Program-made: the position numbers and the translations under genes | The notes under the pieces: model-generated | What the model was told of the DNA's origin: nothing | Database searches by the model: none | Seen by the model: the letters and a program-made list of their open reading frames with translations, nothing else | Shown: piece after piece, positions 41,401 through 50,762 of the stretch | Numbering within the stretch: position 1 is the first letter of the stretch | Layout of the letters: each line of letters starts with the position of its first letter | NCBI RefSeq assembly: GCF_003311645.1 | Contig: NZ_QEST01000069.1 | Coordinates: forward strand, 102,771 to 166,770 | DNA length: 64,000 nucleotides | Direction: 5' to 3' | Source of the DNA: Streptomyces sp. PT12 | Lineage (GTDB): Bacteria; Actinomycetota; Actinomycetes; Streptomycetales; Streptomycetaceae

Positions 41401-43425
41401 CTGGAAGCGCTCCCTGCCGTCGCCGACCAGGCCACCGGCCAGGCGCTCGGGGATCCGCAGGCCGAAGTCGTAGATCCAGGCGGTCCCTCCGCCGACGGGC
41501 CGCAGCTCGTAGGGCCGCTCGTCGACCACCTCGACGCCCAGGCACTGGAGCACGGGGAGCACCGCGGAGAGCGAGACGGGCTCGCCCGTGCGGTAGATCT
41601 TGAAACGCCGCTCGCCGGGGCCCGCGTCCACCGGCTCGTAGAGGCTGAGCGCGAAGTCCCGCCCGGCGTCGGGGCGCAGGCCCGAGACATACTGGAGGTC
41701 GGTCACGGCGACGCGCGGGGCGAAGTCCGCCTTGTACCCCTCGGGGAAGGCGTCCAGATACTGCCTGCCAAGCTCGGCGGCCCGCTCCTCGCCGCACTCG
41801 GCCGCCAGGGCGTCGGCGAAGCCGTCGGTCCACGAGCGGGACGCCTCGGCCAGCCTGGCCTCGATGCGGTCCACGTCAGGCTCGGTCAGCTCGGGCAGCT
41901 CGGTGCCGGGCTCGACGCGGACCACGAAGTGCAGCCGGGAGAGCACCGATTCGGTGTTCCACCCGCTGAAGTCCACGCTGGTGCCCGACAGCTCCTCGAC
42001 GAGGATGTCGGTCAGCCGCAGCCTGACCGACGTCGTGTAGCGGTCGCGCGGCAGATACACCAGCGCCGAGTAGTACCGCCCGTACTCCTCCTGCCTCAGG
42101 AACAGCCGCAGCCTGCGCCGCTCCTGGAGGTGCAGCACGGACGTGGCGATGGAGCGCAGCGTGCCGACCGGAGTCTGGAACAGCTCGTCGCGCGGATAGG
42201 TCTCCAGGATCTGGAGCAGGTCGCGGCCGCTGTGGCTGTCGGGCGCGAACCCCGCCGAGGCGAGCACCTTGGCGACGTTGCGCCTGATGACCGGGATGCG
42301 GCGCACCGACTCGGTGTAGGCGGCGGCGGAGAAGAGCCCGAGGAAGCGCCGCTCCCCCGTGACCCGGCCCTCGGCGTCGAACGTCTTGACCCCGACGTAG
42401 TCGAGATAGGAGCGGCGGTGCACGGTGGCGCGGCTGTTGGCCTTGGTGAGGATCAGCAGCCTCGGCTCGCGCGCCTTGCCGCGCGCCGAGGGCGAGAGGC
42501 GGGCGAACGCCGCCGACGCGTTGGGGTGCGGCGAGTCGCGGTCGTGCGCGGGGTCGGAGCGCAGGATGCCAAGGCCGGTGCCGGGGACGGCGCGCAGCAC
42601 GTCGCCCGAGCCGTCGTCGGGCTCGCGCGCCAGCTCGTACTCGCGGTACCCGAGGAACGTGAAGTGGTCGGCGGCCAGCCACCGCAGCAGCTCCCTGGCC
42701 TCCTCGACGTCGGGCTCGGGCAGCGTCGCGGGCAGCGCCTCTTCGGGGAGCCCGTCGGCGATGCGCAGCGCGGTGCCGCGCATCTTCTGCCAGTCCTCCA
42801 CGGCCTCGCGGACGTCGCTGAGCACGGTCCGCAGGCCGGCCTCGATGCCCGCGAGGTCGCCGTGGTCGGTCTCCAGGTCGATCTCGACGTGGATCCAGCT
42901 CTCGATGACCGCGTCGTCCGGCAGCTCGTCGGGGTGGTAGGTGGTCGCGGCGGGGCCCTCGGGGTCACGGCCCGCGTCGAGCACCTCGAGCAGCTTCCCC
43001 GTGACATCGCGCCGCACGACGATCTGCGGGTGCACGACGAGGTGGATCCCCCGGCCCTGGCGGGAGAGCTCGTTCGTCACGGAGTCGACGAGGAAGGGCA
43101 TGTCGTCGCTGATCACCTCGACGACGGAGTGGCTGCACGTCCAGCCCATCTCCTCGACCGTCGGGCTGTGGACGCGGATCCTTGCGGTGCCCTGCGGCCG
43201 CTCGGCGGCGAGACGGTAGTGCGAGAACGCCGCGCCGTACAGGTCGACCGGGTCCCGCTGGACGATGTCCTCGGGGGCGACATAGAGGTAGTAGCGCTGG
43301 AGGTACGCCACGACCGCCTCGGAGTCCAGGCCGTGCCCCGGGGGCCCTCCCGCGGTGCCGCGGTCGGCCACCTGCGCGGCCTGTGTCAGTAGTTCAGCCT
43401 TGGCTTCGTCCAGCTTGCTGTGCAT
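38461..43425 (-). CDS. gdhB: Large NAD-specific glutamate dehydrogenase (about 180 kDa)
   Basis: 1654 residues, the size of the GDH-180 class known from Streptomyces and Mycobacterium; converts glutamate to 2-oxoglutarate and ammonia with NAD. The N-terminal third holds ACT-like regulatory segments ([34 protein letters not shown]). The catalytic part begins near residue 845 ([45 protein letters not shown]). The nucleotide-binding region follows ([37 protein letters not shown]). ATG at 43425 has AGGAG nine bases upstream and opens with [17 protein letters not shown]; the frame is open a further 25 codons without support. The stop is TAG. The protein stands alone. Confidence 0.95.
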   Translation of the reverse strand: [1654 protein letters not shown]

Positions 43426-43711
43426 GTCCTCTTGCTCCTGTCGCGCGCCGTTGCGTGACGTCGAGAAACGGTCACCGGGCGACGCTCGCTGTGATGGCAT
43501 GGCCGCGCCCGGCGGTAGGAGTCAGTGGCCGAACAGCCCCGCGGGTACGCGGATTCCGGGGCGGGGCCGCGTCGCCTTCGCCCTGGCGTCCAGGCGCTGT
43601 CGCACTGATCACGACGACCAGGCTAGCGCCCCCTCGATAACGGGTGGGTCGACATGGGATGAAAAACGGAGTGCCGGTTCACCACCGGATCGCGGGAAGC
43701 TCACCGGGCGT

Positions 43712-44410
43712 TCACGCCCGCGCGAACAGCTCCTGGGCCGTGCGCACCGCCTCGTCCAGCGTGTCCACCACCGGAACCCCCGCCGCGAGCAGGCTGCGCC
43801 TGCTGTGCGAACCCCCCGTGTACAGCACGGCCTTCGCCCCGGCGTGCGCGGCGGCGGCCGCGTCGTCCGTGGCGTCGCCTATCACCACCACGCGCTCGGG
43901 GTCGAGCCCGCTGGGCAGGGCGGAGAGCGCCGCGAGATGGCGCGCCATCTGCTCGGCCTTGCCCGTCACGACGCCGTCCGTGACGTTCCCGTCGACGCGC
44001 AGGAAGTGGCGGTGTATACCGAGGCGCGTGACCCACGGCAGCAGCCGCTCATGGGGCGCGAGGGAGCACACCGACTGCGTGCGGCCCGCCTCCTGCCAGG
44101 CCGCGAGGAGCGCCGCGGCACCCTCGGCGAGCGCGGCCGAGTCGGCCCGCGCGAAGTAGTGCCGGTGGAATGTGCTGTCCATCACAGCCCACTCGTCGTC
44201 GGTCGGCAGCCGACCGATCAGCCGCTCGTAGAACCGCGGCACGGGCACGCAGTACAGCTCGCGGTAACGCTCAAGCGTGATGGGGGGTATGCCGATCTCG
44301 GCGAACGAGACGTTGGTCGCCTCGACCACCACGTCGATGTCGTGAAGCAGCGTGCCGTTCCAGTCCCAGACGATGTGATCCGATCGCGTCGAGCCGTTCC
44401 CTGAAGCCAT
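43712..44410 (-). CDS. HAD-superfamily hydrolase
   Basis: 232 residues. Motif I is DWNGT (HIVWDWNGTLLHD near residue 15): Asp is kept but the second Asp is replaced by Asn, as in one phosphoglycolate-phosphatase-like subgroup. Motif II is CSLAPHE, motif III the KAEQM lysine, motif IV VVIGDATDDAAAA. The likely role is phosphate-ester hydrolysis; the substrate is unknown. ATG at 44410. Upstream of gdh by 286 bases on the same strand and downstream of DUF6912 by 103. The 286-base gap before gdh holds its ribosome site and probably its promoter; I see no certain -10/-35. Confidence 0.87.
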   Translation of the reverse strand: MASGNGSTRSDHIVWDWNGTLLHDIDVVVEATNVSFAEIGIPPITLERYRELYCVPVPRFYERLIGRLPTDDEWAVMDSTFHRHYFARADSAALAEGAAALLAAWQEAGRTQSVCSLAPHERLLPWVTRLGIHRHFLRVDGNVTDGVVTGKAEQMARHLAALSALPSGLDPERVVVIGDATDDAAAAAHAGAKAVLYTGGSHSRRSLLAAGVPVVDTLDEAVRTAQELFARA

Positions 44411-44513
44411 GCCTCGACAGTACGACGCCCCACCGACAATCGTCCCCGGCCCAGGGGGCGTCGGGGAGCGATCGGCGTCACACGGGGGGTCACGCCGGGG
44501 GTCACGTCGGGGG

Positions 44514-45017
44514 TCAGACCAGGCGGTCGATCTCCTGCACGCCGTACCAGAGCAGCTCGTGGTCGGCGGCCCCGTCCACGACGAACCGCGCGTCGTCGTC
44601 GCCCTGGTCGGCCGCGCCCAACGCGTCGGCGGCGGCCGTGACATCGGGCTCGGCCTCGTCCCCGTCGACGTGCACGGAGGCCAGCGCGTGCAGCGGCACC
44701 GGCTCGGTCAGCCGCACCTCGCCCAACGACTCGACCAGCAGCGCCTGATCGGGGTCGGCGACCGTGGCCCGGTCGGGCACGTCGGCCGCCGCCACGACCC
44801 GCCGCCTGGCCACGCCGGGCTCGGCGGCCAGCAGCCGCAGCGAGGCGGCGGCCGCCCTGCTGAGCGCGGCGTACTCCAACTCCTCCTCGCCGCCCGAGAG
44901 ATACCACTCGCGCAGCGCGGGGGTGACGGCGTAGGCGGTCACGGGGGCGGGGCCGAGCTTCTCCATGCGGTGCAGCTCGGCGAGCGACGACAGCGTGAGG
45001 GGCACATAGACGCGCAT
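44514..45017 (-). CDS. DUF6912-family protein
   Basis: 167 residues, acidic, opening with MRVYVPLTLSSLAELH and ending with HELLWYGVQEIDRLV, the characteristic ends of this actinobacterial family, usually encoded near secA and HAD genes. No transmembrane or secretion signal. No function is known. ATG at 45017. It is followed by three near-copies of a G-rich 13-mer (GGGGGTCACG) before the HAD gene. Confidence 0.8.
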   Translation of the reverse strand: MRVYVPLTLSSLAELHRMEKLGPAPVTAYAVTPALREWYLSGGEEELEYAALSRAAAASLRLLAAEPGVARRRVVAAADVPDRATVADPDQALLVESLGEVRLTEPVPLHALASVHVDGDEAEPDVTAAADALGAADQGDDDARFVVDGAADHELLWYGVQEIDRLV

Positions 45018-45123
45018 GAACGGCCCCTTTCGAGAAGCGCCGTTGTCCTGGCAAGAGGGCGCGGGAGCGACGGGATCTCGCCCTGGCCCGCGGGGCCGCT
45101 CACTGTATCAGGGCGACAGGCCC

Positions 45124-45152
45124 TTGCCTCTGGGTGATTGGAGCCTTACAAT
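45124..45152 (+). promoter_or_regulatory. Sigma-HrdB-type promoter for the Rv3235-like gene
   Basis: -35 TTGCCT (45124-45129), 17-base spacer, -10 TACAAT (45147-45152). Near-consensus, and correctly oriented 76 bases before the chosen GTG. The transcribed leader contains a GC hairpin at 45182-45201. Confidence 0.7.
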
Positions 45153-45227
45153 CCGCGATAGTTACTCGTCGGTAGCTTGATGCCGGGGCTCGGCCCCCGG
45201 CGTTCCTTCATCGGGGGAGGCCCACTC

Positions 45228-45704
45228 GTGAAAACCGGGAGCCAGACCGGGAGCCAGACCGGGAGCCAGACCGGATATCGCGCGCCCAGAGGCCGCGCCG
45301 ACCTGTGCCGTAGCGATGTCCGCCGCGCCAGCTCCCGTCGCCCAGCGGCCCGGGTGCCGCTCGCGCGCCGCCCGCACCCCAAGCCGCAGGACTGGTTCGC
45401 CCAGCAGCTCGTCCTCGTGCTCAGCGGCCAGCGCCCCGTGCACTCGCTGATGGCGCACGCCCGCGCACGGGCGTACGACCAGCTGGTGCTGCTCGCGCCG
45501 CACGCCCCCCTGCGGCCACCGGCCGGGTGCCGGGCGCCGGTCATCCGCGGCGTCGGGGCGAGCCATCCGAGCAGCGAGGCCATCGAGGCGTTCGTCCGCG
45601 TCGCGGCGGGCGGCCGGACCCGGGCCCTGGCCTTCCGCCTCGAACGCCGCCCCGGCACCGCCCACTGGCAGTGCTGCGCGGTCGAGTTGGACACGGCGCC
45701 ATGA
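45228..45704 (+). CDS. Rv3235-family protein
   Basis: 158 residues. The C-terminal about 110 match the actinobacterial Rv3235 family (RPHPKPQDWFAQQLVLVLSGQRPVHSLMAHARARAYDQLVLL; ERRPGTAHWQCCAVELD). The N-terminus has a TGSQ repeat (GSQTGSQTGSQTG) coded by 12-base units GGGAGCCAGACC. GTG at 45228 is chosen for GGGAGG seven bases upstream; ATG at 45180 is in frame but lacks a ribosome site and would be transcribed leader. Convergent with secA, 44 bases apart. Function unknown. Confidence 0.8.
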   Translation: MKTGSQTGSQTGSQTGYRAPRGRADLCRSDVRRASSRRPAARVPLARRPHPKPQDWFAQQLVLVLSGQRPVHSLMAHARARAYDQLVLLAPHAPLRPPAGCRAPVIRGVGASHPSSEAIEAFVRVAAGGRTRALAFRLERRPGTAHWQCCAVELDTAP

Positions 45705-45748
45705 GCCAGGCGACCGGCCGCCGGACGCCACCGCTCCTCGCGTGGCGG

Positions 45749-48619
45749 CTACTTCTTGCGGCGGCGGCCGCCCTTCTGCGCCTTGCGGCGCTCGGCCCTG
45801 GTCAGCCCGTCGTCGGAGACCGCACCCCCGGCGCCGCCCTGCCCGGACGCGGGCCGCTGGTCGCCCGCGGAGAAGTCGCCCTCGACGACCCCGCCCGCGC
45901 CGTCCACGGTGGGCGCCGAGAAGTGCAGCCGGTCGGCGCGCTTGGGGGTCTCGAGCCCCTTGGCGCGGATCGCGGGACGGGCCCCGCCCTGCGCGGCGCC
46001 CGCGGGCACCGCCTCCTGGGGGGCCTCCTGCTTGCCCGCGGCGGGCGCCGCCTTCTCGCCACCCTGCACCGGGACCTGCTCGACCTGCCGCTCGACCTGG
46101 ACCTCCAGGTTGAACAGATAGCCGACGGACTCCTCCTTGATGCCCTCCATCATGGCGGTGAACATGTCGAAGCCCTCACGCTGGAACTCCACCACGGGGT
46201 CCCGCTGCGCCATCGCCCGCAGGCCGATGCCCTCCTGGAGGTAGTCCATCTCGTAGAGGTGCTCACGCCACTTGCGGTCGAGGACGGACAGCACGACGCG
46301 CCGCTCGAGCTCGCGCATCACCTCGGAGCCCAGCTCTTCCTCACGCTTGTCGTACCGCTGGTGGATGTCCTCCTTGATGGACTCCACGATGAACTCAGGG
46401 GTCAGCCCGTCCCTGCCCCCGGTCTGCTCCTCAAGCTCCTCGACCGTGGCCCCCACCGGGTAGAGCTGCTTGAACGCCCCCCACAGCCGGTCCATGTCCC
46501 ATTCCTCGGCGAAGCCCTCCACGGTCTCGGCCCGCACATAGGCCTCGATCGTGTCGTCCATGAAGAAGCGGACCTGCTCGTGCAGATCCTCGCCCGCGAG
46601 CACCCGGTGGCGCTCGCTGTAGATGACCTCACGCTGCCGGTTGAGGACCTCGTCGTACTTGAGGACGTTCTTCCTGATCTCGAAGTTCTGCTGCTCGACC
46701 TGGCCCTGGGCGGAGGCGATCGCGCGCGTGACCATCTTGGCCTCGATGGGAACGTCGTCGGGCACGTTGGCCATCGACATCACGCGCTCGACCATCGCCG
46801 CCTTGAACAGCCGCATCAGGTCGTCGCCCAGCGACAGGTAGAAGCGGGACTCGCCCGGGTCGCCCTGACGCCCGGACCGGCCGCGCAGCTGGTTGTCGAT
46901 GCGGCGCGACTCGTGCCGTTCGGTGCCCAGGACATAGAGCCCGCCGAGGTCCTTGACCTCCTCGAACTCCGCCTGCACCGCCTTCTCCGCGGCTTCGAGC
47001 GCGCCGGGAAGCGCCGCGGCCCACTCCTCGGCGTGCTCCACCGGGTCCAGGCCCTGCCCGCGCAGCTGGCCCTCGGCGATCTCGTCGGGGTTGCCGCCCA
47101 GCTTGATGTCGGTGCCGCGGCCCGCCATGTTGGTGGCGACGGTGACCGCGCCCTTGCGCCCGGCCTTGGCGACGATCGCGGCCTCGCGCTCGTGGTTCTT
47201 GGCGTTGAGCACCTCGTGGCGCACCCCGCGCTTGTTCAGCTGCTGGGAGAGATACTCCGACTTCTCGACCGAGGTGGTGCCGACCAGCACCGGCTGCCCC
47301 GACGCGTGCTTCTCCGCGATGTCGTCCACCACGGCCGCGAACTTCGCGACCTCCGTGCGGTAGATGAGGTCGGAGCGGTCGATGCGCGCCATCGGCACAT
47401 TGGTTGGGATGGGCACCACGCCCAGCTTGTAGATCTGGTGGAACTCCGCGGCCTCGGTCATCGCCGTACCGGTCATGCCCGCGAGCTTGTCGTAGAGGCG
47501 GAAGTAGTTCTGGAGGGTGATCTTGGCGAGCGTCTGGTTCTCGTCCTTGATCTTCACCCCCTCCTTCGCCTCGATCGCCTGGTGCATGCCCTCGTTGTAG
47601 CGGCGGCCCGCCAGGATGCGGCCCGTGTGCTCGTCGACGATCACGACCTCGCCGTCGAGGACGACGTAGTCCTTGTCCTTCTTGTACAGCTCCTTGGCCT
47701 TGATCGCGTTGTTCAGGTAGCCGACCAGGGGGGTGTTCACCGACTCGTAGAGGTTGTCGATGCCCAGCCAGTCCTCGACCTTGGTCACGCCCGCGTCATG
47801 GATGGCGACCGTGCGCTTCTTCTCGTCGACGTCGTAGTCGCCGGTCTCCGCCTGCTGCCGGGTCGGGATGGCCGCCTCGCCCTTCTCCAGGCGCTGCACC
47901 AGCTTGGCGAAGTCCGCGTACCACTTGGTGGCCTGGTCGGCGGGGCCCGAGATGATCAACGGAGTCCGCGCCTCGTCGATGAGGATCGAGTCCACCTCGT
48001 CCACGACCGCGTAGTTGTGGCCGCGCTGGACCAGCTCCTCCTTCGACCAGGCCATGTTGTCCCGGAGGTAGTCGAAGCCGAACTCATTGTTGGTGCCATA
48101 CGTGATGTCACAGGCGTACTGCTCACGGCGCTTGGCCGGCGGCATGCCCGCGGTGATGCACCCGACCGTCAGGCCGAGGAAGCGGTGGACGCGGCCCATC
48201 CATTCGGAGTCACGCTGCGCCAGGTAGTCGTTGACAGTGATCAGGTGAACGCCCTTGCCCGACAGCGCGTTGAGGTAGGTGGGCAGCGTGCCCGCCAGCG
48301 TCTTGCCCTCGCCCGTCTTCATCTCGGCCACATAGCCGAGGTGCAGCGCCGCCCCGCCCATCAGCTGCACGTCGTAGTGGCGCTGGCCCAGCACGCGCTT
48401 GGCGGCCTCCCGCACCGTGGCGAACGCCTCGGGCAGCAGGTCGTCCAGGGACTCGCCCTCGGCGAAGCGTTCCCTGTACTCGTCCGTGAGCGCCCTCAGC
48501 TCCGCGTCGGTGAGATCAACGAAGTCCTCTTCGATGGAGTTCACCTGGTTCGCGATGCGTTGCAACCTGCGCAGGATCTTGCCTTCGCCTGCACGCATGA
48601 TCTTGTTGAAGACGGACAC
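45749..48619 (-). CDS. secA: Preprotein translocase ATPase SecA
   Basis: 956 residues; drives protein export through SecYEG. Walker [16 protein letters not shown] near residue 103; [19 protein letters not shown]; the preprotein cross-linking region; the helicase-like half [18 protein letters not shown]; and [18 protein letters not shown]. The C-terminal tail is Gly/Lys-rich and ends [10 protein letters not shown], without the Cys-rich zinc motif of E. coli SecA. GTG at 48619, AAGGAGA ten bases upstream. Its N-terminus [19 protein letters not shown] fits the essential SecA1. Confidence 0.98.
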   Translation of the reverse strand: MSVFNKIMRAGEGKILRRLQRIANQVNSIEEDFVDLTDAELRALTDEYRERFAEGESLDDLLPEAFATVREAAKRVLGQRHYDVQLMGGAALHLGYVAEMKTGEGKTLAGTLPTYLNALSGKGVHLITVNDYLAQRDSEWMGRVHRFLGLTVGCITAGMPPAKRREQYACDITYGTNNEFGFDYLRDNMAWSKEELVQRGHNYAVVDEVDSILIDEARTPLIISGPADQATKWYADFAKLVQRLEKGEAAIPTRQQAETGDYDVDEKKRTVAIHDAGVTKVEDWLGIDNLYESVNTPLVGYLNNAIKAKELYKKDKDYVVLDGEVVIVDEHTGRILAGRRYNEGMHQAIEAKEGVKIKDENQTLAKITLQNYFRLYDKLAGMTGTAMTEAAEFHQIYKLGVVPIPTNVPMARIDRSDLIYRTEVAKFAAVVDDIAEKHASGQPVLVGTTSVEKSEYLSQQLNKRGVRHEVLNAKNHEREAAIVAKAGRKGAVTVATNMAGRGTDIKLGGNPDEIAEGQLRGQGLDPVEHAEEWAAALPGALEAAEKAVQAEFEEVKDLGGLYVLGTERHESRRIDNQLRGRSGRQGDPGESRFYLSLGDDLMRLFKAAMVERVMSMANVPDDVPIEAKMVTRAIASAQGQVEQQNFEIRKNVLKYDEVLNRQREVIYSERHRVLAGEDLHEQVRFFMDDTIEAYVRAETVEGFAEEWDMDRLWGAFKQLYPVGATVEELEEQTGGRDGLTPEFIVESIKEDIHQRYDKREEELGSEVMRELERRVVLSVLDRKWREHLYEMDYLQEGIGLRAMAQRDPVVEFQREGFDMFTAMMEGIKEESVGYLFNLEVQVERQVEQVPVQGGEKAAPAAGKQEAPQEAVPAGAAQGGARPAIRAKGLETPKRADRLHFSAPTVDGAGGVVEGDFSAGDQRPASGQGGAGGAVSDDGLTRAERRKAQKGGRRRKK

Positions 48620-48697
48620 GAGGGCTGGTCTCCTTGCCGGTCGGGCCTGGCGCGGTTGGGAAGCGCGGGCACAGCGGATGGCCCCGCCGCATCGGCC

Positions 48698-48727
48698 ATG
48701 GTATGCGAGCGCCGGTGGCAGTGTCAG
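48698..48727 (-). promoter_or_regulatory. Candidate secA promoter
   Basis: On the minus strand CTGACA (48727-48722), 18-base spacer and TACCAT (48703-48698), leaving a leader of about 70 bases before the secA GTG. Five of six -35 bases match TTGACA. Confidence 0.5.
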
Positions 48728-48743
48728 TGGTCGGCTCTACGAT
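48715..48743 (+). promoter_or_regulatory. Candidate leaderless promoter for the YcaQ-type gene
   Basis: GTGGCA (48715-48720), 17-base spacer and TACGAT (48738-48743). With the usual seven-base distance transcription would start at or one base before ATG 48751, giving a leaderless mRNA, which agrees with the lack of a Shine-Dalgarno. It overlaps the divergent secA promoter. Confidence 0.4.
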
Positions 48744-48750
48744 CCTCCGC

Positions 48751-49950
48751 ATGACTGCCGCACTCTCGCACCTGTCCGCCGACGAGGCCCGCCGGATCGC
48801 GCTGCGCGCCCAGGGGCTCCTCGGGGCGCCCGACCGGAGGGCCGGAGTCCGGGGGGTGCTGCGCCGGCTCGGCGCGATCCAGCTGGACACGATCTCGGTG
48901 CTGGCGCGCTCGCACGAGCTGCTGCCGTACGCCCGCCTCGGCGCGATCGACAGGTCGGCCGTCGAGGACGCGTACTGGGCGGGCGGCCGCTCCTTCGAGT
49001 ACTGGTCGCACGCCGCGTGCATCCTGCCGATCGAGGAGTGGCCGCTGTTCTCCTTCCGGCGCCGCGCGTACCGGGCCCGCGAGCGCTGGCACGCCGAGCT
49101 GTCACCCACCGCCTACGACAAGGTGATCGCCAGGCTCCGCGACGAGGGGCCGCTCACCGCGACCGAGCTGGGCGGCGCGAAGAAGGGCGGCATCTGGTGG
49201 GACTGGAGCGACATCAAGATCGCCGTCGAGCGCGCGCTCACCTACGGCGAGGTGGTGTGCACCGAGCGGCGCGGCTGGAAGCGGGTGTACGACCTCGCCG
49301 AACGGGCCGTCCCCGCCGAGCTGTTCCACGACGACCTCGACGACCACGAGTGCCTGCGCAGGCTGGTCGCCCAGGCGGGCGCGGCGATGGGGGTGGCCAC
49401 CAGGGCGGACCTGGCGGACTACCACCGGCTGACCGGGGCACAGGTGGAGTCGGTCATCGAGGAGACCGGTCTTGTGCCGGTGGAGGTCGAGGGGTGGGTG
49501 TCGGGGAGCGGTGACCGGCCGCGGGCCTGGGCCGACCCGGCCGCGCTGGCGACGCCGCCGCGGGGGCGCCATCGGACCACGCTGCTCTCGCCGTTCGACT
49601 CCCTGATCTGGGACCGGCCGCGTACGGAGCGGATCTTCGGCTTCGTCCACAGGCTCGAGGCGTATGTGCCCGCGCCCAAGCGGATCTACGGGTACTTCTC
49701 GATGCCGCTGCTGTCGGGCGGCAGGCTGCTCGGCCGGGTGGATCCGGCCCGCGAGGGCAGCACGCTGGTGGCCAGGCACGCGGCGTTCGAGGCGGGTCAG
49801 GTCAAGGCCGTCGCGGCCGTCCCTGCCATGGCGGTGGCGCTTGCCGAGGCCGCCCGCTGGGTGGGGTGCGACCGGATAAGGATCGAGCGGACGACGCCCG
49901 ACGAGCTGCGCGGCCCGCTGACCGACGCGGTGAGCCGGGTGGAGATCTGA
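48751..49950 (+). CDS. YcaQ/AlkZ-family winged-helix DNA glycosylase
   Basis: 399 residues of the HTH_42 family. The catalytic QxD motif is present as QLD (GAIQLDTISVLARSHELLPYARLG, Gln44 and Asp46), which assigns it to the YcaQ-like branch that unhooks DNA interstrand crosslinks and N7-alkyl purines rather than to the QxQ branch dedicated to azinomycin. Further family blocks are FEYWSHAACILPIEEWPLF, WWDWSDIKIAVERALTYGEV, LLSPFDSLIWDRPRTERIFGF and RLEAYVPAPKRIYGYFSMPLL. ATG at 48751 may be leaderless. Divergent from secA. Confidence 0.88.
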   Translation: MTAALSHLSADEARRIALRAQGLLGAPDRRAGVRGVLRRLGAIQLDTISVLARSHELLPYARLGAIDRSAVEDAYWAGGRSFEYWSHAACILPIEEWPLFSFRRRAYRARERWHAELSPTAYDKVIARLRDEGPLTATELGGAKKGGIWWDWSDIKIAVERALTYGEVVCTERRGWKRVYDLAERAVPAELFHDDLDDHECLRRLVAQAGAAMGVATRADLADYHRLTGAQVESVIEETGLVPVEVEGWVSGSGDRPRAWADPAALATPPRGRHRTTLLSPFDSLIWDRPRTERIFGFVHRLEAYVPAPKRIYGYFSMPLLSGGRLLGRVDPAREGSTLVARHAAFEAGQVKAVAAVPAMAVALAEAARWVGCDRIRIERTTPDELRGPLTDAVSRVEI

Positions 49951-49960
49951 GAAGGGCAGA

Positions 49961-49975
49961 GGATCGTGGCGATCC
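49961..49975. terminator. Short hairpin between convergent genes
   Basis: GGATCG-TGG-CGATCC, a 6-bp stem with a 3-base loop, 11 bases after the glycosylase stop and before the convergent response regulator stop (50019). Weak, no T-tract; the G-rich DNA after it is repetitive (GGTGAGGGGG units). Confidence 0.35.
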
Positions 49976-50018
49976 GGGCGCGCGGTGAGGGGGTGAGAGG
50001 GCGGGGTGAGGGGGCGGC

Positions 50019-50762
50019 TCAGCCGCTCTCGAGGTCCAGGATCTTCTCGCGCATCGCGTAGACCACGGCCTCCATCCGGGAATGCAGCTGAAGCTTCTCC
50101 AGGATGTTGCGCACATGGTTCTTCACGGTGTTCTCGCTGATGAACAGGTCCTTGGCGATGTCTCGGTTGTTCTTCCCTGTGGCGACGAGCTTGAGCACCT
50201 CCAGCTCGCGGTCGGTCAGCTTCGGCGCGGGCACGAGGCGCCGCTCGTCGGTGCGCTGGATCAGCGACTTGAACTCCGTGAGCAGCTTGGCCGCCATCGA
50301 GGGGCTGATCTGCGACTGCCCGTCGGCCACGGCGCGGATCGCCGCGGTGACCTCGTCGGTGGAGATCTCCTTGAGGAGATAGCCGGTGGCCCCGGCCTTG
50401 ATGGCGTCGTAGAGGTCGGCCTCCTCGTCGCTGATCGTCAGCATGATGATCCGCGCGCTGGGGGCCACCTCCTTGATGGAGGTGCATGCCTCGATCCCCC
50501 CGCGCCGGGGCATCCGCACATCCATCAGCACGATGTCGGGCAGCAGGTCGGCGGCCTTCTCCACGGCCTCGGCTCCGTCCCCCGCCTCGCCGATGACCTG
50601 GATGTCCTCCTCCTGGGCCAGCACAATCTCAAGGCCCCGCCGGAACAGCTCGTGATCGTCCACCACCAACACCCTGATGGGCTCCCGCTGCTCCCGCACC
50701 GGGACCACGCGCTGCACGCGGTGCGGCCCCTGGGACATCGTGGGCCCGAAGGCGTCCACCAT
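50019..50762 (-). CDS. NarL/FixJ-family response regulator
   Basis: 247 residues. Receiver domain about 29-150 (IRVLVVDDHELFRRGLEIVL), phospho-acceptor Asp81 in DIVLMDVRMP, conserved T/S (IIMLTIS) and Lys (GYLLKEIS). The LuxR helix-turn-helix spans about 185-245 (KLTDRELEVLKLVATGKNNRDIAKDLFISENTVKNHVRNIL). ATG at 50762 with GGAGG five bases upstream; the frame is open to 50846. A 28-residue basic leader precedes the receiver. There is no histidine kinase next to it, so it is an orphan. The same gene beside hpf is conserved in streptomycetes as I recall. Confidence 0.93.
   Translation of the reverse strand: MVDAFGPTMSQGPHRVQRVVPVREQREPIRVLVVDDHELFRRGLEIVLAQEEDIQVIGEAGDGAEAVEKAADLLPDIVLMDVRMPRRGGIEACTSIKEVAPSARIIMLTISDEEADLYDAIKAGATGYLLKEISTDEVTAAIRAVADGQSQISPSMAAKLLTEFKSLIQRTDERRLVPAPKLTDRELEVLKLVATGKNNRDIAKDLFISENTVKNHVRNILEKLQLHSRMEAVVYAMREKILDLESG

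Noticed and set aside
38668-43392. Plus-strand ORF of 1574 codons
   Set aside because: Wholly antisense to the glutamate dehydrogenase, which has clear family motifs; a GC-bias artefact.
45527-48754. Plus-strand ORF of 1075 codons
   Set aside because: Antisense to secA; no domain, and it crosses the true Rv3235-like gene end in another frame.
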